Part shown: piece by piece, positions 53,402 to 64,000 of the stretch
Layout: the number at the start of each line of letters is the position of its first letter
Numbering within the stretch: position 1 is the stretch's first letter
Assembly: GCA_023055505.1 (NCBI GenBank)
Contig: JALIRH010000146.1
Location: 62,001 to 126,000, forward strand
Reading direction: 5' to 3'
DNA: 64,000 nt
DNA from: Callipepla californica brunnescens
Lineage: Eukaryota > Chordata > Aves > Galliformes > Odontophoridae
Position numbers and translations under genes: made by a program
Notes under the pieces: model-generated
What the model was told of the DNA's origin: nothing
Seen by the model: only the letters and a program-made list of their open reading frames with translations
The model's database searches: none

Positions 53402-53671
53402 AGAATCATAGAACCACAGCGAGGCCTGGGTTGAAAAGGACCACAATGATCATCGAGTTTCAACCCCCCCGCCATGTGCAGGGCTGCCAACCTCTAGAGC
53501 GACCTGCCCAGAGCACATCCAGCCTGGCCTTGAATGCCTCCAGGGATGGGGCATCCACCACCTCCCTGGGGGACCTGTTCCACTGCATCACTGCCCTCTT
53601 TGTGAAAAACTTCCTCCTCGTCTCTAACCTAAACCTCCCCTGCCGCACTATTCCCCCTTGTCCTACCAGAC
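53402..53671 (-). mobile_element. CR1 LINE 3' end (copy 2)
   Basis: Inverted duplicate of 6241-6510, starting AGAATCATAGAA on the plus strand. It was duplicated with the segment rather than inserted independently. Confidence 0.85.
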
Positions 53672-54041
53672 AAGTTCCTGAGATCAGCGGACTACCTACG
53701 GACCTCACTGGATCCACGGTGATGATGCTCTCTCTCTGAGGGGGGAGGGTGAGGGGGAGACGGGGAAGGGTACGCAGATGACAGATGGGTCAATAGAAGA
53801 AAAAAAACAACGGCAACGATTTGAGGAGGAACAGTATCTTTCCTAAATCTAACAAAATCGAACAATTGGGAGAGAGAAAGTTTCCAAACCAAATCTGAGA
53901 GCTTACCTTAGTAAAAATGCAAGGTAAGCACAACTGTTGTCTGGTCCGGAGTTTCACCCCTCTGCTGCTCCCCAACACAGCATTAACTCCTTAACTGCCT
54001 GCATGATGTTCTGATGTGGAATATCTGCATCAAAACCACAA

Positions 54042-54332
54042 AACCACAACAGTTTGTCAAGGACCATTGAACTGAAGAATATAGGATGCTCTTCAAGCAG
54101 TGAATGTGAGCCACGTTCTGTGCAGTGTTAGGAAGGGAGTAGGAAGAATAGGGGAATTGATTCTTCCCCTCCCTTTGGAACCTGTGAGATTACAGCTGGA
54201 GTAGTGCATCCTTTGCGTTTCCCAACAGAAGGAGGATGCTGACACCCTGGAATAAGTTCAGAGAATGGACATTAGGATGGCAAGAAGGCTGGAGCATGCT
54301 GTAAAAGAAGAGGCTGAAGGAACTAACTTTAT
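54042..54332 (+). mobile_element. Old CR1 fragment (copy 2 of 5580-5870)
   Basis: Inverted duplicate; it reads in CR1 sense on the plus strand. Confidence 0.5.
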
Positions 54333-54440
54333 TCAACTTGGAGCAGAGACCTCTTGATACTTTAGCACTGGATGCAGATTAAAGCCATATTAGATAAACT
54401 GGGAGGTGAAGCTTTTCCCCTCCCCGATCCCATCCCCATC

Positions 54441-54924
54441 CAACAGGAGGACAGGTCAACCCATAGGGACCAAAGAGCCCCATGAAGCCTCATAGTGACC
54501 CCATAGAGACCCACAGGAGAGCAGGGCAACCTTTGGGCCCCATAGCGTCCACAGAAGAGCTCACAGTGCTCCACAGAGAGCAAAAGAAGAACAGGTCAAC
54601 CCATAGGGACCAAAGAGAGCCCCAGGGAGCCCCATAGTGACCCCATAAAGACCCCATTGAGACCCCCAGGAGAGCAAGTCAACCTTCAGGCCACATAGCA
54701 TCCACAGAAGAGGTCATAGAGCCCCATAGAGTGCAACAGGAGGACAGGTCAACCCATAGGGTCCCATTGGGACCAGGGCAAGCCCTAGAGCACCCCACTG
54801 AGCCCCACAGTGACCCCACAGTGCCCCACAGGAGAGCAGGACAACCTTTGGGCCCCATAGCATCCACAGAAGAGCTCACAGGGCCCCATAGAGAGCAGTG
54901 GGAGGACAGGTCAACCCACAGGCA
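54441..54924. repeat. Minisatellite (copy 2 of 22682-23165)
   Basis: GGACAGGTCAACCCATAGGG family; its first unit is cut by the duplication junction. Confidence 0.8.
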
Positions 54925-55389
54925 CATCAAATAGCCGCAGCTTCCTCCTACACTTAACTCTCCCATTGCTCAGGTCCGCTCCTAATTAACCACCTCAGAC
55001 ACACGCTAATTACTGCACCAGCTCAGCGGCAGCTTGCATTTTGTCTCATCAGCTGCACCTCCGCAGAAGGTGCGGGGGGACGAGCACTACAACAGCGGGC
55101 CACTCCTCCACCACAGCCAAACCAGGAGCTGCACGGCTCCCGCTCACCCCACGTCCCACACGGAGGGCATCGCACCGCGCTGCTCCTCCAGGAGCTGCCC
55201 CCAAAAAGCACAACACCGACCTCACCACATCGGGAGCACGGCGAACCTACAGCTGCGAGGGAAAGGAGCGCACGGCGTGAGCTGTGAACGCTTCGTCCCG
55301 GCGCCTGGCAGCGGCTGAGAGGGAACGAAGGGAGATAAAACACACCGCACTGCATCTCCACTCCAGACCTCTGACACTGCAGTGGTTCA

Positions 55390-60870
<5,481 letters not shown>

Positions 60871-60945
60871 CGCCACCTCCTCCTCCTCCTCCTCGCCCCG
60901 CGGCTCCGCGCTGCCGAAGGAGGGAAGGGCGGCCGAGGGCACGCA

Positions 60946-60980
<35 letters not shown>

Positions 60981-61828
60981 GAGGGAGGGAGGGAGGGAGC
61001 GGGGTGTTGGGAGCAGCCGGGCCCGCTCCGTGTGCGGGGTGTCCGGGCTGATCCGGGCCCGCTCCGCGTGGGGGGTGTCCGGGCTGTCCGAGGTATCCGG
61101 GCTCTCCGGTCTACCCGGGCCGTCCGGGCCTGCTCCGCGCGCAGCTGTCCGAGCTCCCCGGTCTGTCCGGGCCCGCTGCGCGCTCGGCCGTGCGGGTGAT
61201 CGGGTGATGGAGTGAAGGGGCTCCGCGGGGTTCCCGGGGCCGCTGCGGGCGCAGCTGCGGCGCCGTCAGGGTCCGCACGCACACTGCGCCTCCATGACGC
61301 GGCGCGTGGCGCCCCCTTCGCCGCCGCGACCCCCGCCCCCCCTCCGAGGGCGGGACTTCCGCCGCGCCGCCGCGCTTCTCGTTGGCCGCGTGCGGCTCGG
61401 CGCGATTGGTCCGAGACGCTGCCCGTCACGGCGGCGCGGGACTTTAAACTGAGGGAGATGGAGGGGCGGCGCGGAATGGCGCGCGCGCGGGGGGCGGGGT
61501 CGGGGTCGGGTTGGCGGGAACTGCACGCGGGGGGTGGGGCTACGAATACATGCCCGCGCGGGCACGGGTAGGGGCACGGATAGGGGCGCGGGTACGGGTG
61601 GGGCACGGGTGGGGCACGGATAAGGGTATGGGGAAGGGCGGTTGGGCGGGTCGGTAAGTGGGGAGACGAGCGGGCAGCCAGGCAGGACGGCAGGGAGGGG
61701 AGCAGAGAGATAACGGGGGGAGAAAGCGGGGGGCAAGCAGGCGGGGGGGCTGCAAAGCCAATAAACGTTGGATGGAGGAATCTGACGGGTTTGGGATGCA
61801 GCTGGGAGTGTGGTAACTCTGGGATGCT

Positions 61829-62794
61829 AACTGGAGATAATGGAACAGCTAGATGGCAACGAGGAAGCGAATGTGACCCTCGGACTGGTAGCACTACAAC
61901 ACGGTCCAGAGATAAAGATAGTTTAGGCATAGTGGGAATGGGAACAGAATTAATGGAAACCAGGCAAAAGCCATGTAGGCTCCCCTTTGGGTACTGGTGG
62001 CTGTGTGGAGATGGATATGCCCATAAAATGCTCCCACTGAGTTCGACCGGGACGTGCACGGCGGGACGTCCGATGCCTCACACTGGTACACGTACTCGTG
62101 CAGAACCCCCACGAGGGGTCTTAAGAACCGTGTGGATACGAACAAAAAGTAAAAACCCCACTAATTGAAAGGCCTTCAGGATTTCATAGTTTTGTTCGGT
62201 GGCTAATTCCAGCCCTAGGAGTAAGTGTATTAGAAAAGGCCGTAGTGAATGTGTCAGCCACTATGGAAAGAACTGAGAACGTAACATCAGATACCATCCA
62301 AGGTTTGCAAACAGAGATTTCTTCTTTGAGTAAAGTAGTTCTGCAGAACAGAACGGCTCCAGACCTAACTGCAAAGGGGGGAGTCTGTACAGTAATTAAT
62401 CAAAGCTGCTGTGCTCACGTGGACCAAGATCAACGTAGAAACTGACACACAGGCGATTCAGAAACGGGTTGAAGTGCTGCACCAAGTCTCATTAGATGGT
62501 ACCTCATTTGGATTTACACACTTATGGAATCAGCTCACTAGCTGGCTCCCTGATTAAGCCTGGCTAAAGCAACCGTCTGTAGCAATAGTGGTGCTGTTTA
62601 TTCCCATAGTGATGACTTGTACAGGTGTGTGGTGCTTTCTCTGGTGCTGTCGAAGGAGCCTGCATGGTTACACCACCTGGAAAAGAAATTGCATCAACCG
62701 CCAAGCAGAACCTGGGAAGTGTTTCAGGAAGGAGATAATGGACAATAGTACGTCATAGGCAAAAGAATTTGCCTGTTATATTGAGAAGGGGGAT
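61829..62794 (+). pseudogene. Degraded retroviral env (TM part), copy 2
   Basis: Duplicate of 30060-31025; the open piece 62245-62445 carries the same CX6CC motif, and the same frameshift and stop follow. Confidence 0.75.
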
Positions 62795-63274
62795 TGAATC
62801 ATGAGAACAGCTTATCCATGGTAACAACAACTCGTTACATAAATCAAGCGGCCGCATCATTGTGTGACAGGTAGAGCTGCTGTTTGCAGCTCCGTACAAG
62901 GGTGAGGGACAACACAGCACAAGAAGCTGTGGTTGCTGACAGCACAATGATGGTCCTGAGAAGCTGCTGCCTGCAACTCAGTGAAGGGGGTCTGTGAAGA
63001 TAAGAAGGCAAAACAACGTACAGTGATCCCCTCAACATGTGGAAATCTGTTGTGGCCACTGCACATGTCGCTCACTTGGGAACTTCTGTCTGTATGTGTG
63101 GGATGTGATGAGTACGCATGTGCTGTACCTTTAAATACGTACTCATTTCTGTCTTTGGGTGCACGTATGGTGGAGAGATCCCCATGCACCCAGCGCTGTA
63201 ATCAAGGGAAAGCCTGCTGGACATAGTGCACTGCTGTGCAAAGTTACTGTGTTGCGTTCCTCGGCATCGGGGCA
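62795..63274 (+). mobile_element. LTR after the env remnant (copy 2, borders tentative)
   Basis: Duplicate of 31026-31505. Confidence 0.55.
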
Positions 63275-63409
63275 AGCGGGGAGCAAGTGGGGATACACAG
63301 AGAGCAGCGGAGGAGGGGGGGGGCATCTGGGAAGTGGACAGTGGGAGGGCATCCAGGGATCCAGGGTGGCGGGAAGTGGGCAGGGAGTACAGCAGGAACT
63401 GCAGCACTA

Positions 63410-64000
63410 AGACAGTGCAGACACACAGTGCGCACACACACACACACACACACGCACAGACACACAGTGCACACAGACACACACACACACACAAGTGCAC
63501 ACACAGTGCACACACACAGTACACACACACAGTGCACACACACACACAGAACACGCACGCACACCGTGCACACACATGAACAGTGCGCAAACACAAGTAT
63601 GCACACACACACAGTGCACACACAGTGCACGCACACACAGTGCACACACGCACAGTGCACAAATACGAATACACACAAACACACAGTGCACTCACACACA
63701 CAGTGCTGACACAGTGCACACACACACACACAGTGCACACACAGTGCACGCACACACAGTGCACACACACACAGTGCACAAATACGAACACACACAAACA
63801 CACAGTTCACACACACACAGTGCACTCACACACACAGTGCTGACACAGTGCACACACACACACACAGTGCACACACAGTGCACGCACACACAGTGCACGC
63901 ACACACAGTGCACAAATACGAACACACACAAACACACAGTTCACACACACACAGTGCACTCACACACAGTGCTGACACAGTGCACACACACACACAGTGC
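63410..64000. repeat. CA-rich satellite, start of the next block
   Basis: Duplicate of the beginning of 31640-33427, continuing past the window edge. A module of about 125 bp (GTGCTGACACAGTGCAC ... CAAATACGAACACAC) recurs three times. Confidence 0.95.

Larger units (their letters stand above)
47169..54441 (-). repeat. Inverted segmental duplicate of 5471-12755
   Basis: Near-identical reverse complement. From 47980 to 54441 coordinates sum to 59912 with the partner; below about 47850 the sum is 59924, because the A/T-rich tract differs in length. Differences are scattered single bases. At 54441 homology switches to the direct duplicate of 22682 onward with one shared base. Confidence 0.95.

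Overview
The window looks like avian nuclear DNA, most likely a galliform bird (chicken or close relative) and probably a GC-rich microchromosome. The evidence is several CR1 LINE 3' ends, avian-type endogenous retroviruses, very short introns, a CpG-island promoter, and exons that read clearly as ANP32E. There are no bacterial-style operons. The very long open frames made of His/Thr or Cys/Val are by-products of kilobases of CA/TG satellite and are not genes.

Layout: 1-94 satellite flank; 95-4316 a pol-deleted provirus on the minus strand; 4317-5470 satellite, CR1 and ANP32E exon 4 (plus strand); 5471-12750 a block with CR1, a minisatellite, a membrane-anchored coiled-coil gene of 15 small exons (7880-11698, plus) and a retroviral pol remnant; 12751-21112 TG/CA satellite; 21153-21591 a solo LTR; 21592-22290 a 30-bp-class satellite; 22630-29111 ANP32E exons 3, 2 and 1 (minus) among minisatellites, with a CpG island at 28440-29760; 30060-31505 an env-LTR remnant; 31640-47168 CA/TG satellite interrupted by a second solo LTR (33428-34163); 47169-54441 an inverted near-identical copy of 5471-12755; 54441-64000 a direct near-identical copy of 22682-32230.

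One history explains most of this. A unit made of satellite, coiled-coil gene, ANP32E part and env remnant was tandemly duplicated. Copy 2 then lost the stretch holding ANP32E exon 4 (junction at 54441). In copy 1 the interval 4317-21152 was flipped between two oppositely oriented, almost identical LTR elements. Their 6-bp target duplications are exchanged exactly as such an inversion predicts (CGGAGT/GGTTGG at one element, ACTCCG/CCAACC at the other). The same pattern could come from an assembly error at the LTRs, so spanning long reads are decisive.

Two genes matter. ANP32E (acidic leucine-rich nuclear phosphoprotein 32 E, an H2A.Z chaperone) is present only as its leucine-rich-repeat exons; no acidic-tail exons are visible, so both copies are partial. 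The coiled-coil gene, which I do not recognise, encodes an N-terminal membrane anchor followed by eleven 168-bp exons, each exactly eight heptads, amplified as a four-exon higher-order repeat. In copy 2 it lies on the same strand about 3.4 kb downstream of ANP32E exon 3, with compatible splice phases.
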